Assembly (NCBI GenBank): GCA_037045455.1
Contig: JBAOIN010000010.1
Coordinates: forward strand, 1 to 64,000
Length of the DNA stretch: 64,000 nucleotides
Direction of reading: 5' to 3'
Source: JADKAV01 sp037045455
Lineage (GTDB): Bacteria; Actinomycetota; Actinomycetes; S36-B12; UBA10799
Shown piece by piece: positions 22,988-34,280 of this stretch. Position 1 is the stretch's first letter. Every line of letters begins with the position of its first letter. The notes below the pieces were generated by a model that saw nothing but the letters and a program-made list of their open reading frames with translations, was not told where the DNA came from and ran no database searches. Both the position numbers and the translations under genes were made by a program.

Positions 22988-23962
22988 TCAGGCGGTGCGG
23001 TCCACCACGTAGTCGCACACCGCCGCCAGCGCATCTCGAGCCGGCCCGTCGGGCAGCGGCACCAAGCAGGCGCGGGCATCGTCGGCCCATTGCCGGGCAA
23101 CTGCGCGCGCCTCGGTCAGCGCCGGATGAGAGCGCAACAGGCCCAGCGCCTCCGCCACTTCGGCATCGGACAGCGGGCGCGACAGCAGATCCTGCAGGTG
23201 GGCATCGGCTCCGCGCAGGGCAATGAGGGTGGTCAATGTCGGCACGCCCTCTTTGAGATCCGTACCCGGGGTCTTTCCCGAAGCCGCAGATTCGCTGGTC
23301 AGATCCACCAGGTCATCGGCGAGCTGAAACGCCACGCCGATCCGCTCGCCGTAACGGGTCACGGTCTCCACGGTCATCTCGTCACACCCAGCGAACATCG
23401 CGCCGAACTGGGCTGAGGTGGCGATCAACGAACCCGTCTTGTCCGCCAGCACGTCCAGGTGATGCGCAACCGGGTCCTCACCCTCGGCCGGACCGACGGT
23501 CTCCTTGATCTGGCCGGTCACGAGCCGCTCGAACGTGCGCGCCTGGATGCGCACCGCGTCCGGCCCGAGGTCGGCCAGGATGTCGGAGGCACGGGAGAAC
23601 AGGAAGTCCCCGGTGAGAATCGCCACCGAGTTGTCCCAGCGACTGTTGGCAGAGGGCCGACCGCGGCGCAACGGCGCCTCGTCCATCACGTCGTCGTGGT
23701 ACAGCGTCGCCAAATGCGTCAGTTCCACGACGGTGGCCGCGTCGTACACCGCATCCTGGTCCGGGTCGCCGAATCCGGCGCACAGCAGCGCCATGAGCGG
23801 CCGGAACCGCTTGCCCCCGGCTGCCACCAAGTGGGTGGAGGTCTCCGTGACGAACGGATAGGAGCTCTTGACCGCCTCGGCCAGGCGGGTCTCCACCCGC
23901 TGCAGCCGGTCCTGTAGGCCACCGCGCAGGTCAGCGTCGGCAAGGAACGCCAGGTTCGGCAC
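22988..23962 (-). CDS. Polyprenyl (heptaprenyl-type) diphosphate synthase
   Basis: The 324-residue trans-prenyltransferase has both aspartate-rich Mg motifs: LYHDDVMD near residue 90 and QLADDLVD near 216, plus GGKRFRPLMALL and GDFLFSRASDI. It should elongate farnesyl or geranylgeranyl diphosphate into the menaquinone side chain. It begins at a GTG 10 nt after nuoN, so it is the last gene of the nuo transcript, tying quinone tail supply to complex I. Product length cannot be read from sequence with confidence. Confidence 0.92.
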   Translation of the reverse strand: MPNLAFLADADLRGGLQDRLQRVETRLAEAVKSSYPFVTETSTHLVAAGGKRFRPLMALLCAGFGDPDQDAVYDAATVVELTHLATLYHDDVMDEAPLRRGRPSANSRWDNSVAILTGDFLFSRASDILADLGPDAVRIQARTFERLVTGQIKETVGPAEGEDPVAHHLDVLADKTGSLIATSAQFGAMFAGCDEMTVETVTRYGERIGVAFQLADDLVDLTSESAASGKTPGTDLKEGVPTLTTLIALRGADAHLQDLLSRPLSDAEVAEALGLLRSHPALTEARAVARQWADDARACLVPLPDGPARDALAAVCDYVVDRTA

Positions 23963-23971
23963 CGATCACCC

Positions 23972-25513
23972 CTATCTGATGAACGTGGAGGCCTTGTCTG
24001 CCAAGTCCAGCACGGTTTGCGGAAGCACACCAAGAATCACGGTAACCGCTACCGCCACGCCGATCGCAATCGCGGTCAGACTCGATGGCACCACGACCGC
24101 TGGTGCGTCGTCGCCGCTCTCGGTGAAGAACATCAGCACGATCACCCGGACGTAGAAGAACGCGGCGATCGCCGAGGCAATGACTGCCACGATCACCACG
24201 GGCGTGGCGCCGCCCTCAATGCCGGCCGAGAACACCGCGAACTTGCTGGTAAAACCCGACGTGAGCGGGATCCCCGCGAATGCCAGCAGCAGGATCGCCA
24301 TTGCACCGGCGATCATCGGAGAGGTCTTGCCCAGCCCGGCCCACTGCGACAACTTCGTCGCCTCACCGGCAGGATCGCGCACCAGACTCACAATCGCGAA
24401 CGCACCCAACGTGCTGAAGCCGTAGGCGAGCAGGTAGAACATCGTCCCGGACAGCCCCGACGGGTTGGTCGCGATCACACCGATCAGCATGAAGCCGGCG
24501 TTGGCGATGGCCGAGTAGGCGAGCATGCGCTTGATGTCGGTCTGGGTCAGGGCAACGATCGCGCCGATCAGCATGGTGGCGATGGCCACCGCCCACATGA
24601 GCGGCCGCCAGTCCCACCGCAGACCACCGAGCGCGACGTAGCACAGCCGCAGCAACGCCCCGACGGCAGCGATCTTGACGCCCGCCGCCATGAACGCAGT
24701 GGCCGGTGTGGGTGAACCCTGGTACACGTCCGGTGTCCACTGGTGGAACGGGACCGCGCCGATCTTGAACAGCAGCCCGACGAAGAGCAAGCCGGTGGCG
24801 GCGATCAGCAGCCCGTTCTGGCCGGGATTGGCCGCCATCGCGGTCACGATCTCGTTGAAGTTGATGCTGCCCGAGAAGCCGTAAAGCATCGCGGCGCCGA
24901 ACACGAAGAACCCCGAGGAGTAGGCCCCGAGCAGGAAGTACTTCATCGCCGCTTCCTGGCTGAGCAGCCGGCGACGGCGGGCCATGCCGGCCATCAGGTA
25001 CAACGGCAGCGACATGACCTCCAGCGCGACGAACATGGTCAGCAGGTCGTTGGCCGTGCAGAACATCATCATGCCGCCGACGCAGAACAGGAACAGCGGC
25101 CAAATCTCGGTCTGCAACCATCCCTGTTCGGTGAAAGCCCGCTCATCGGCACTTCCGGGCAGCGCCCCCGCCGAGGGTGCGAACGCATCGCCGGCAGGGT
25201 CCACGTGCCGTTCGGCGATCAGCAGGGCGGACACCATGGCGACCAGCAGGATGGAGCCCTGCATGAACAGCCCGGGCCCGTCGACGGCGATCGTGCCAGC
25301 GGCGGCCAACTCGTTGGTCCCGGCCAGCCGCACGACCTGGAACAGTGCGACGAGCAGCACAACAGCGACCAGCACGAGTTGCAGGCTGCGGCGCAGGCGG
25401 CGCGGGGCGAAGGCCTCGATCAGAACGCTGAGCACTCCGCCGCCCAGGACGATCAGCAGCGGCGCGACCAGCGCGTACTTGATGTCCGGCGCGGTGAATA
25501 CGTCTGTGATCAC
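23972..25513 (-). CDS. nuoN: NADH-quinone oxidoreductase subunit N
   Basis: The 513-residue antiporter-like subunit has about 14 membrane helices. Characteristic stretches are FVALEVMSLPLYLMAG (with the conserved Glu), KIGAVPFHQWTPDVYQGSPT (with the key Lys) and LTQTDIKRMLAYSAIANAGF. It pumps protons in the membrane arm of complex I. The GTG start overlaps the nuoM stop. Intact, with no frame break. Confidence 0.96.
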   Translation of the reverse strand: MITDVFTAPDIKYALVAPLLIVLGGGVLSVLIEAFAPRRLRRSLQLVLVAVVLLVALFQVVRLAGTNELAAAGTIAVDGPGLFMQGSILLVAMVSALLIAERHVDPAGDAFAPSAGALPGSADERAFTEQGWLQTEIWPLFLFCVGGMMMFCTANDLLTMFVALEVMSLPLYLMAGMARRRRLLSQEAAMKYFLLGAYSSGFFVFGAAMLYGFSGSINFNEIVTAMAANPGQNGLLIAATGLLFVGLLFKIGAVPFHQWTPDVYQGSPTPATAFMAAGVKIAAVGALLRLCYVALGGLRWDWRPLMWAVAIATMLIGAIVALTQTDIKRMLAYSAIANAGFMLIGVIATNPSGLSGTMFYLLAYGFSTLGAFAIVSLVRDPAGEATKLSQWAGLGKTSPMIAGAMAILLLAFAGIPLTSGFTSKFAVFSAGIEGGATPVVIVAVIASAIAAFFYVRVIVLMFFTESGDDAPAVVVPSSLTAIAIGVAVAVTVILGVLPQTVLDLADKASTFIR

Positions 25514-27034
25514 TGCCCCTCACCTCCCGCATTCACGCCGACCTGCGGATCCTGTACCCCGACCGCGGCCAGGGTCTGGTTCACGGCCGGATTGATGACG
25601 TTGAGCACCGGGGCCGGGAACACGCCCAGCGCGATGATCAGTGCGACCAGCGGGGCGATCGCCACCACCTCGCGGCCGGTCGCGTCAGTGACGCCCTCGC
25701 AGCCCGGCTTGAGCGGTCCGGTCATGGTCCGCTGGTACAGCCACAACACGTACAACGCCGCCAGCACGATGCCCGACGTGGCGATGACCGCGACGATCGG
25801 GTACTTCACGAACGTGCCGACCAGCACCAGGAACTCGGAGATGAACGAGCCCATGCCCGGCAGCGCCAGCGAGGACAGCCCGGCGACGAGGAACAGTCCC
25901 GCCAGCAGCGGTGCGACCTTCACAATGCCGCCGAAGTCATCGATGAACTTGCGACCCGCGCCGGCTCATCAGGAAACCGGCGACCAGGAACAGCGCGGCC
26001 GTCGAGAGTCCGTGGTTGACCATGTAGAGCGTCGAGCCGCTCTGGCCCTGCGAGGTCAACGCGAAGATCCCTAGCGTGATGAAGCCGAAGTGGCTGATCG
26101 AGGTGTAGGCGATCAGTCGCTTGATGTCGGTCTGCCCGATCGCGAGCAGGGCACCGTAGATGATGCCGATCACGCTGATCGCGATGATCACAGGCGTGTA
26201 GAACTGTGAGGCCTCCGGGAAGATCGGCAGACAGTAGCGCAGCATGCCGAACGTGCCGACCTTGTCCAGCACACCGACCAGTAGCACGGCGCTGCCCGGC
26301 TGCGCCTCGGTCGCGGCATCCGGCAGCCAGGTGTGGAACGGCCACAGCGGAGCCTTCACCGCGAACGCGAAGAAGAAGCCGAGGAACAGCATCCGCTGGG
26401 TCCCCGGGTCCATGTTCAACTGGGTCAGCGCGTCGAACGAGAACGTCCCGGCGCCGAACTCTCGCAGGCTGACGACGTACAGCCCGATCAGCGCGGCCAG
26501 CATGAACAGCCCACCGAACAGGCTCACGATCAGGAACTTCACCGCGGCGTAGGACCGCCGGGCCCCGCCATAGCGTCCGATCATGAAGTACATCGGGAGC
26601 AGCATGACTTCGAAGAACACGTAGAACAGGAACACGTCGGTGGCCGCGAAGACCCCGATCATGCAGGCTTCCAGCGCCAGCATCAGGGCGAAGTAGCCCT
26701 TCGTCGGTGCGGTCGACGCGTCGGCCTCGTTCCAGCCAGCCAGGATGACGATCGGCACCAGCACGGCCGCCAGCGCGATCAGCACCAGTGCGATGCCGTC
26801 AACGCCGAGGGCGAACGAAATCCCGAAGGACTGGATCCAGACCTTGGAGAACTCGAACTGGAAGCCGGCGGCCGAGCTGTCGTATTGCAGGGCCATGGCG
26901 ATGACTAGCACCAGTGCCGCGATGCTGAACCCGAACGCGACCTGCTTGGCCAGCACCGGCTGGTCCTTCGGCAGCAACGCCACTACCGCAGCGCCCACGA
27001 GGGGCACCAGGAGCAGGATGAGCAACCAGTTCAC
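25510..27034 (-). CDS. nuoM: NADH-quinone oxidoreductase subunit M (frame break near 25960)
   Basis: About 508 residues after repair. It shows FYVFFEVMLLPMYFMIG, KAPLWPFHTWLPDAATEA and GQTDIKRLIAYTSISHFGF, the hallmarks of the NuoM proton-pumping subunit. At TCGCAAG near 25960 one extra base separates FLMSRRGS from KFIDDFGGIVKVAPLLAGL. The GTG at 27034 overlaps the nuoL stop (GTGA). Start and end fit neighbours exactly, so the gene is probably functional. Confidence 0.95.
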
Positions 27035-28957
27035 AGCCTCACCACCAGCATCAGGGCGAACAGGACGAAGGCCCCGGCCACCATCGAAAGCGCGTACGAC
27101 CGCGAGAACCCGGTCTGCCATCTCCGCAGCCGGCCCGATATCGCGGCGGTTGCCGAGCCGAGCGCCAGCAGCGTGCCGTCGATGCTGCGGTTGTCGAACC
27201 AGACCAGCGCGCGGGTCAGGTACTGGCCGGGCCGCATGAACACCGTCTCGTTGAACGCGTCACCGTACAGGTCCTTGCGGGCGGCAACCGTCAGCGGCGA
27301 AACCGACTCGGGAGCGGTGAGCGGGACGTCCCGGCGGTACTGCTGGAACGCCAGCAGCGCACCGGCGATCACGAGCAGCAGCGTGCCACCGCTGATCACC
27401 CACGAGGGCAGTGGCGGCTCCGGGTGCTCGAAGCCGGTGACCGGCTCCAGCCAGCTCTCGATCCAGCCGTTGTACGCCAGCACGAAGCCGCTGACCGCGC
27501 TCAGGATCCCCAGGATGATCAGCGGGATCGTCATCACCGACGGCGACTCGTGGGGGTGCACGTCGTCGGTCCAGCGCTTCTTGCCCAGGAACGTCATCGT
27601 GAACAGCCGGGTCATGTAGAAGGCCGTGATCGCCGCACCGAGGGCCGCTGCGATGCCGGCGATCCAGCTCTGCTGGAAGGCCGCCTCGATGATCTTGTCC
27701 TTGGAGTAGAAGCCGGAGAACGGCGGGATGCCCATGATCGCCAGCCAGCCCGCTGCGAACGTCACGAACGTGACCGGCCATGACAGCGCGGATCGCGCCG
27801 AACCTGCGCATGTTCTCCTGGTTGTTGAACGAGTGCATCACCGAACCGGCGCCGAGGAACATGTTGGCTTTGAAGAAGCCGTGGTTCAACAGGTGGAAGA
27901 TCGCGAACACGTACCCGATCGGGCCGAGGCCCGCGCCGAGCATCATGTAGCCGATCTGCGACATCGTAGAGCCGGCCAGCACCTTCTTGATCTCGTCCTT
28001 GGCCAAACCGATGATCGCACCGAAGATCAGCGTCACGGTTCCGACGATGATCACCGCGACCTGCGCGGTCGGGGCGGCGTCGAAGACGACGTTGGACCGC
28101 ACGATCAGGTAGACACCTGCGGTGACCATCGTGGCCGCGTGGATCAGGGCCGACACCGGGGTCGGGCCCTCCATGGCGTCGAGCAGCCAGGACTGCAGCG
28201 GCACCTGTGCGGACTTACCGCAGGCGGCCAGCAACAGCAGCAGGCCGATCCAGGTGAGGTCGCTCTGTTGCGCGTCGCCGACCTGGGAGAAGACCTCGGG
28301 GAACGTGACCGTACCGAACGTCACGAAGATCAGCATGATCGCGATGGACAGTCCGAAGTCGCCGACGCGGTTCACCACGAAGGCCTTCTTGGCCGCCACG
28401 GCCGCGCTGTTCTTGTACTGCCAGAAGCCGATCAGCAGGTAGGACGCCAGACCGACGCCCTCCCATCCGACGTACAACAGCAGGTAGTTGTCGGCCAGGA
28501 CCAGCAGCAGCATGGCCGCGACGAACAGGTTCAGATAGCCGAAGAACAGCCGCCGTTTCGGGTCGTCTTTCATGTACCCGATGGAGTAGATGTGGATCAG
28601 CGAGCCGACACCGGTGATGAGCAGCACGAACGTCAGCGACAGGGTGTCGAGCTGCAGCCCGACGTTGGCGCGGAAGTCACCGACGATCACCCAGTCCCAC
28701 AGGTGTTGGATGACGCCGCGCTCCTCGCTGGGTTTGGCGAGCAGACCCAGCCACATCGCGACCGCGATCACGAACGAACCGATCGGCAGCAGCGTGGCCA
28801 GGTAGTGACCCCAGGCATTGGTGCGGTTGCCGAACACCAGCAGGAACGCCGCGCCGGCCAGCGGCAGCGCGATCAGCAGCCAGAGGTAGGTGAATACGCC
28901 CTCCGCCGGGGCATACGTGATGGTCGGCGCGGCGGACGCCAGGATCGAGGTTGTCAT
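27031..28957 (-). CDS. nuoL: NADH-quinone oxidoreductase subunit L (frame break near 27785)
   Basis: About 641 residues. Conserved features are YVGWEGVGLASYLLIGFW, GKSAQVPLQSWLLDAMEGPT and PVSALIHAATMVTAGVYL, followed in the second frame by AGWLAIMGIPPFSGFYSKDK and the long lateral helix region. One extra G in ATGGCCGGTC near 27785 explains the shift and rejoins RAVM to PVTFVTF. The ATG follows the nuoK TAA directly (TAAATG). Confidence 0.95.
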
Positions 28958-29257
28958 TTAGAACCTCAGCAGACTGGGCTCGTCCACCGACGCGCTGCGG
29001 CGGGTGCGGAAGATGGCCACGATGATCGCCAGGCCCACCACGACCTCGGCGGCGGCGACCACCATGGTGAAGAACGCGAACACCTGACCGTCGAGATTGC
29101 CGTGCATCCGGGCGAACGCGACGAACGCCAGGTTCGAGGCGTTGAGCATCAGCTCCACGCACATGAACACCACGATCGCGTTGCGGCGGAACATCATGCC
29201 GAACGCACCGAGACTGAACAGGACCGCCGCCAGGGCGATGTAGTGATCGGTCGTCAC
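28958..29257 (-). CDS. nuoK: NADH-quinone oxidoreductase subunit K
   Basis: The 99-residue subunit has three membrane helices and the conserved Glu of FMCVELMLNASNLAFVAFA plus a second in VVAAAEVVVGLAIIVAIFR, both part of the E-channel of complex I. GTG start overlapping the nuoJ stop. Confidence 0.96.
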   Translation of the reverse strand: MTTDHYIALAAVLFSLGAFGMMFRRNAIVVFMCVELMLNASNLAFVAFARMHGNLDGQVFAFFTMVVAAAEVVVGLAIIVAIFRTRRSASVDEPSLLRF

Positions 29258-30081
29258 GATTCCTCCCCGGGGATTTCCTCGATCGTCTGACCGACCTCGT
29301 CGACGACGACGCTGGTTCCAGCGGCCACGTCCTCGACCTCGGTGACGTCGATCCGGTCCACCTCGCTGTGCCGCAGTGCCATAGGCCGAGGCACCGAGAG
29401 TTCGGAGGCGGAACCGTCGGGCAGCAGGGCGGGGGTGTCCACGGCGTTGTGCCGGGCGTAGACACCGGGTGGCGGCAGCGGGCTCGGGTGGTCGCTGCGG
29501 AAGCGCGCCGTCGAGAGGTCACGTTGGCTGGGAAGCGGTGTGTGGTGTTCGCGGTGGGTCAGGATCATCGCGCCCAGCGCAGCGGTGATGAGCAGCGCCG
29601 AGGTGACCTCGAACGCGAACACGTACTTGGTGAACAGCAGTTCGGCGATGCCCTGCACGTTGCCACCGCGGGCGGCGTTCGCCTCGGCCAGGGAGCCGGC
29701 CGGCATGCCGGAGGTGCCGTTGCCGAGCAGGCCGATCAGCAGGATGCCGAAGCCGAGACCGAACAGGATCGCCGCGGCCCGCTGCCCCTTCACGGTCTCG
29801 ATCAACGAGTCCGAGGAGTCCACGCCGACCACCATCAGCACGAACAGGAACAGCATCATGATGGCGCCGGTGTAGACGATCACCTGCACCATTCCCAGGA
29901 ACGGCGCCGAGAGGCTGACGTACAGGACGGCCAGGTTGATCATCGTCATGGCCAGGAACAGCGCACTGTGGACGGCCTTGCGGGAGAACAGCATCCCGAG
30001 CGCGCCGAGCACGGCCAGCGCGCCGCAGATCCAGAACACCGCCGCCTCCCCGGTGTTCTGTGCGGCCAGCGTTGCGGTCAC
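29254..30081 (-). CDS. nuoJ: NADH-quinone oxidoreductase subunit J
   Basis: Five membrane helices in the first ~175 residues, with VQVIVYTGAIMMLFLFVLMV, the pi-bulge helix involved in coupling. A soluble C-terminal tail of about 90 residues (from HREHHTPLPSQRD to EIPGEES) is typical of actinobacterial NuoJ and ends strongly acidic. The GTG overlaps the nuoI stop. Confidence 0.95.
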   Translation of the reverse strand: MTATLAAQNTGEAAVFWICGALAVLGALGMLFSRKAVHSALFLAMTMINLAVLYVSLSAPFLGMVQVIVYTGAIMMLFLFVLMVVGVDSSDSLIETVKGQRAAAILFGLGFGILLIGLLGNGTSGMPAGSLAEANAARGGNVQGIAELLFTKYVFAFEVTSALLITAALGAMILTHREHHTPLPSQRDLSTARFRSDHPSPLPPPGVYARHNAVDTPALLPDGSASELSVPRPMALRHSEVDRIDVTEVEDVAAGTSVVVDEVGQTIEEIPGEES

Positions 30082-30627
30082 GTGGCGCTCCCTTCGACCG
30101 CGTCCTTCAGCGGTTCACCGGACCCGGTGACCCGCCCCTCGTAGTAGTCCTTCTCGGTCGCGCCGTCGACCATGTCGTGCGGCGGGGCGATCATGCCGGG
30201 CTGCAAGGGCGCGAGCAGATCCTGCTTCTCGTAGATCAGCCGCTGCCGGTCGTCGTCGGCGAGTTCGAACTCGTGGATCATCGTGAGCGCCCGGGTCGGG
30301 CAGGCCTCGATGCACAGCCCGCAGCCGATGCAGCGCAGGTAGTTGATCTGGTAGACCCGGCCGTACCGCTCCCCCGGCGAGAAGCGGCCCTCGGCGGTGT
30401 TGTCCGCGCCCTGCACGAAGATCGCGTCGGCCGGGCAGGCCCATGCGCACAACTCGCAGCCGATGCACTTCTCCAGGCCGTCGGGGTGGCGGTTGAGCTG
30501 GTGCCGGCCGTGGTAGCGCGGCTTCGGCGGGACCTTCTCCTCCGGGTACTGCTCGGTGCACCTTCTTGCGGAACATCGTCGCGAAGGTGGTCGAGAACCC
30601 CTTCACGACGGGTGCGATCTCAGGCAT
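30078..30627 (-). CDS. nuoI: NADH-quinone oxidoreductase subunit I (frame break near 30555)
   Basis: About 182 residues. The N-terminus MPEIAPVVKGFSTTFATMF is followed by an extra C in GTGCACC near 30555; removal gives the conserved KVTEQYPEEKVP. The two 4Fe-4S motifs are KCIGCELCAWACP and RCIGCGLCIEACP (clusters N6a and N6b). It connects NuoG-side clusters to NuoB. ATG overlaps the nuoH stop. Confidence 0.94.
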
Positions 30628-31906
30628 CGCGCGGCTCCTGTTCCACTGCAGGAACCGTGATCGGTTCCAGCAGTTCCTGACCGGGCATCGGGGGCACCGG
30701 GTGGCCGCCGGCGAACGGGTCGACGGATTGCGGCGAAGCTGGCCTCCGCCGCCTCCTGGGCTTCTGCCCGGCGGTCGCGCCGGATTTGCGCCGCGTAGGA
30801 CGCGACGATCAGCAGCAGCACCGCGAACGACACCGCCACCAGCACCTTCATGACGTCGTTGCCCTCCGGACCGAGGTTGTAGCGGGCGATGGCCACGACG
30901 ATGATCCAGGCCAGCGACACCGGGATCAGCACCTTCCAGCCGAAGCGCATGAACTGGTCGTAGCGCAGCCGCGGCAGGGTGCCGCGCAGCCAGATGAAGA
31001 CGAAGATGAACACGAACACCTTCATCAGGAACCACAGCATCGGCCACCAGCCCGCTGTTGGCGCCCTCCCAGATCGAGATCGGCCACGGCGCCCGCCAAC
31101 CGCCCAGGAACAGCGTGGTGGCCAGCGCGGAGACGGTGACCATGTTGATGTACTCGGCCAGGAAGAACATCGCGAACTTCAGCGACGAGTACTCGGTGTG
31201 GAAGCCGCCGACGAGTTCGCCCTCGGCCTCGGGCAGGTCGAACGGCGCCCGGTTGGTCTCACCCACCATCGGCGGTCGTGTAGATCATGAACGAGGGCAG
31301 CAGCAGCAGAATGAACCACAGCTTCTGCTGCGCACCCACGATCTCCGAGGTGCGACATGCTGCCCGCGTAGAGGAAGACCGCCGACGAATGACAGGCTCA
31401 TCGCGATTTCGTAGGAGATCATCTGCGCGGTGGAACGCAGGCCGCCCAGCAGCGGGTAGGTGGAGCCGGACGCCCAGCCCGCCAGCACGATGCCGTAGAT
31501 GCCGATGCTGGCGATCGGCCAGGACGTACAGGACGCTGACCGGGAAGTCGGTCAGCTGCAGCATCGTCGTCTGCCCGAAGATCGACACCTCCGGGCCGAG
31601 CGGGATGACCGCCCACGTGAGGAACGCGGGGACGGCGGACAGGATCGGGGCCAGGATGTAGACCCCGAGTTCCACCTTGCGCGGGATGATCTCCTCTTTG
31701 AGCGCGAGCTTGATGCCGTCCATCAGGGACTGCAGCAGGCCGAACGGTCCGGCCCGGTTGGGCCCGATCCGGCTCTGCATGAAGGACACCACGCGCCGCT
31801 CCCACCAGATCGTGAACAGCACGATCAGCACGAGCAGGACGAAGACGCCGAGCACCTTGAGGCAGATCAGCCAGAAGGGATCGCTGCCGAAACCGGCCAC
31901 GTTCAT
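30620..31906 (-). CDS. nuoH: NADH-quinone oxidoreductase subunit H (five or six frame breaks)
   Basis: Pieces in successive frames assemble into a full ~427-residue NuoH: MNVAGFGSDPFWLICLKVLG, SRIGPNRAGPFGLLQSLMDG (quinone-site loop), ASGSTYPLLGGLRSTAQMIS, MVGETNRAPFDLPEAEGELV, then EGNDVMKVLVAVSFAVLLLI and a tail ending AVEQEPRDA. Breaks lie near 31520, 31390, 31350, 31265, 31050 and 30735, each a one-base gain such as GCCGATGGTG. ATG at 31906 has GGGAGGA upstream and overlaps the nuoG stop. Because every conserved block survives, decay is unlikely. Confidence 0.9.
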
Positions 31907-34280
31907 GACGTCCTCCCGACACTCACCCGCACGGTATCGCCGCTGGTCACACCGAGTTCGGCCAGGACGTTGGTTCCGGAGTTGGCCGGCACCCACACCA
32001 CGCCGGTCGGCATGTCGGTGAGCAGTGCCGGCAGCGTCAGCGTCCCGATCGCCGCCGGTCAGCGTCACGTCGTCGCCGTCGGCGATGCCGAGGTCGGCCG
32101 CGTTGGTCGGGCTGATCCGCAGAACCGCCGGGCGCGCGGTGGCGGCCAGGTACGGCTCACCGGCCTGCATCGCGCCCGTCGTCGACGAGCTGGTGCCAGG
32201 TGGCCAGGATCGCCTCGCCGGGGCCCAGTTTCTTGGGATCGGGCACCCGAGGTTCGGCAACGGCCGAGACCGCGCTCTTGGCGGGCTGAGACTCAAGTTC
32301 CGCCCGCAAGGCACCCGGATCGGCGGGCCCGAAGTCCTCGAGCATCTCGTCGGCGATCGCGGCCAGCACCCGGGCGTCGGACAGGATCAGCGACTGCCGG
32401 AACACCTGCGGGAACGTCCGCCGGCGGCCCTCCCAGTTGACGAACGAACCCGCCTTCTCCGTCACCGCCGCGACCGGGAACACGATGTCGGCGGCCTCGG
32501 TCGCAGCGTTGTGATGGGTGGCCAGCGCGACCACGCACGGCACCTGCGCGAAGCCCTCGACCAGCGCTGCGCCGTTCGGCACGTCGGCGGGGTCGAATCC
32601 GGCCACCACCAGCGCCCGGTAGGGCGGCTCGGGCTCTTCGTCCGGCTCACCCTCAGCGGGGTTTGTGACTGAGAGACCAGTTTCTGGTCTCTGCGTCACA
32701 AAGCCCTCGGCATTTCCGGCCTCGGCCAGTTTGGCGATGACGTCGCGGAAGCCGTTACCCAGCAGACCCGCGTCCAACGCGCCCCGCTCCCCGGCCCGCC
32801 GCGGCACCCACGCCAGCTTGGCGCCGGTTTCCGCTGCAGTGGCGGCAACCCACGAGAGCAAGCCCGGAGAGGTGGCAGCACGCTCCCCCACCAGAATCAC
32901 AGCACCCGGCTGGCGCAGGGGCCTCGAGGTTGCCGGTCAGCGCCTGGATCTCCTGGCCCGGGCCGGCCGCGTAGACCGTGGCATTGAGCTTGGTCAGACC
33001 GGGGCTGGCCCACGGCGCCACCGCGTAGCACCTTGGTGGAGCCCTTGGTGACGGCCTTGCGCAGCCGCAGGAACACGATCGGCGACTCGTCCTCGGGCTC
33101 GAAGGCCACGAGCAGCACTGCCGGAGCGACGTCGAGGTCGGCGTACGGTCGCGCTCGGGCCTGTGCGGCGGCCAGGAACGCGTGCCTCCTCGTCGGAACT
33201 GCGGACGGGCACGGAAGTCAACGTCTTCGGTTTCCAGCAACCTGGCCAGCTTGGCGTAGGCGAAAGCGTCCTCGGACGTGAGCCGGCCGCCGACCAGGAC
33301 GGCCGCGCTGCCCTTGGCCGCCGACAGCCCTTCGGCCGCCAGGCTCAGCGCCTCGGGCCAGGAGGCCGTGCGCAACTCACCGTTCTCGCGGACCAGCGGG
33401 TGGGTGATGCGGTCCTCGGTCAGGTACGGGAACGCGAACCGGCCCTTGTCGCAGTTCCACTCCTCGTTGACGTCCATGTCGGCACCCGCCAGCCGGCGCT
33501 GCACCTCGCCGCGCCGGATGTCGGTCCGCAAGGCGCACCCGCTGGCGCAGTGCTCGCAGATCGTCGGGCACGGACACCAGGTCGAACGGCCGCGCCCGGA
33601 ACCGGTAGCGGGCGTTGGTGAGCGCACCCACCGGGCAGATCTGCACCGTGTTGCCGGAGAAGTAGGAGTCGAACGGCTGGTCCTCGCTGATTCCCACCTG
33701 CTGCTGCGCGCCGCGCTCAAGCAGGTCGATGAACGCGTCACCGGCGATCTCGTCGGCGAAGCGGGTGCACCGGGCACAGGACACGCAGCGCTCGCGGTCC
33801 AGCAGGATCTGGGCGCTGACGTTGATGGGCTTGGGGAAAGCGCGCTTCGGGCCGTCGAAGCGCGACTCCGAACGGCCGGCGGACATCGCCTGGTTCTGCA
33901 GCGGGCACTCGCCGCCCTTGTCGCAGACGGGGCAGTCCAGCGGGTGGTTGAGGAGCAGGAACTCCATCACCCCTTCTTGGGCGTCCCGGGCGACCGTGGA
34001 GGTGCGCTGGGTGTGCACGACCATGTTGTCGCGCGACCGGGATCGCGCAGGCGGGCTGCGGCTTGGGCTGGCCGTCGATCTCGACCAGGCACATGCGGCA
34101 GGCGGCGACCGGGTCCAGCAGCGGATGGTCGCAGAACCGCGGCACCTCGATGCCGAGTTGCTCGGCAGCGCGGATGATCAGCGTGCCCTTCTCGGCGGTC
34201 ATCGAGACACCGTCGATGGAAAACGCGACGTGGCCCTCCGGAACGGTCATCTCGTTGCTGCTCGGTTCGGTGACGGTCAT
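31903..34280 (-). CDS. nuoG: NADH-quinone oxidoreductase subunit G (about eight frame breaks; in-frame palindrome)
   Basis: About 790 residues. N-terminal 2Fe-2S domain (FCDHPLLDPVAACRMCLVEI), then DCPVCDKGGECPLQNQ (N5/N4 ligands), RCVSCARCTRFADEI and ICEHCASGCAL (N7 type), followed by the molybdopterin-like domain (MDVNEEWNCDKGRFAF) and a C-terminal domain. Breaks are near 34035, 33565, 33200, 33180, 33030, 32920, 32175 and 32055. At 32659-32705 palindrome family B is inserted and read through as GFVTQRPETGLSVTNP. Start ATG overlaps the nuoF stop; its own stop overlaps nuoH. Confidence 0.9.
32659..32705 (-). repeat. Palindrome family B inside nuoG
   Basis: Read on the minus strand this is 39/47 identical to the intergenic units at 12925-13033, without gaps; the inner CCAGAAACTGG and the outer TTTGTGA/TCACAAA arms are kept. 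It is open in the nuoG frame. The stop found in the intergenic copies (TTT GTG A) is avoided because nuoG reads TTT GTG ACG. Confidence 0.85.

Noticed and set aside
27728..29290. 520-codon open frame on the plus strand opposite nuoK/nuoL
   Set aside because: Composition is dominated by Arg, Gln, His, Asp and Gly as expected for the antisense of GC-rich codons; the opposite strand encodes highly conserved complex I subunits.
30620..34280. nuoG and nuoH as pseudogenes
   Set aside because: All cofactor and quinone-site motifs persist in successive frames, every break is a single-base gain, and the gene borders still overlap correctly with neighbours; consensus errors are more likely than decay.
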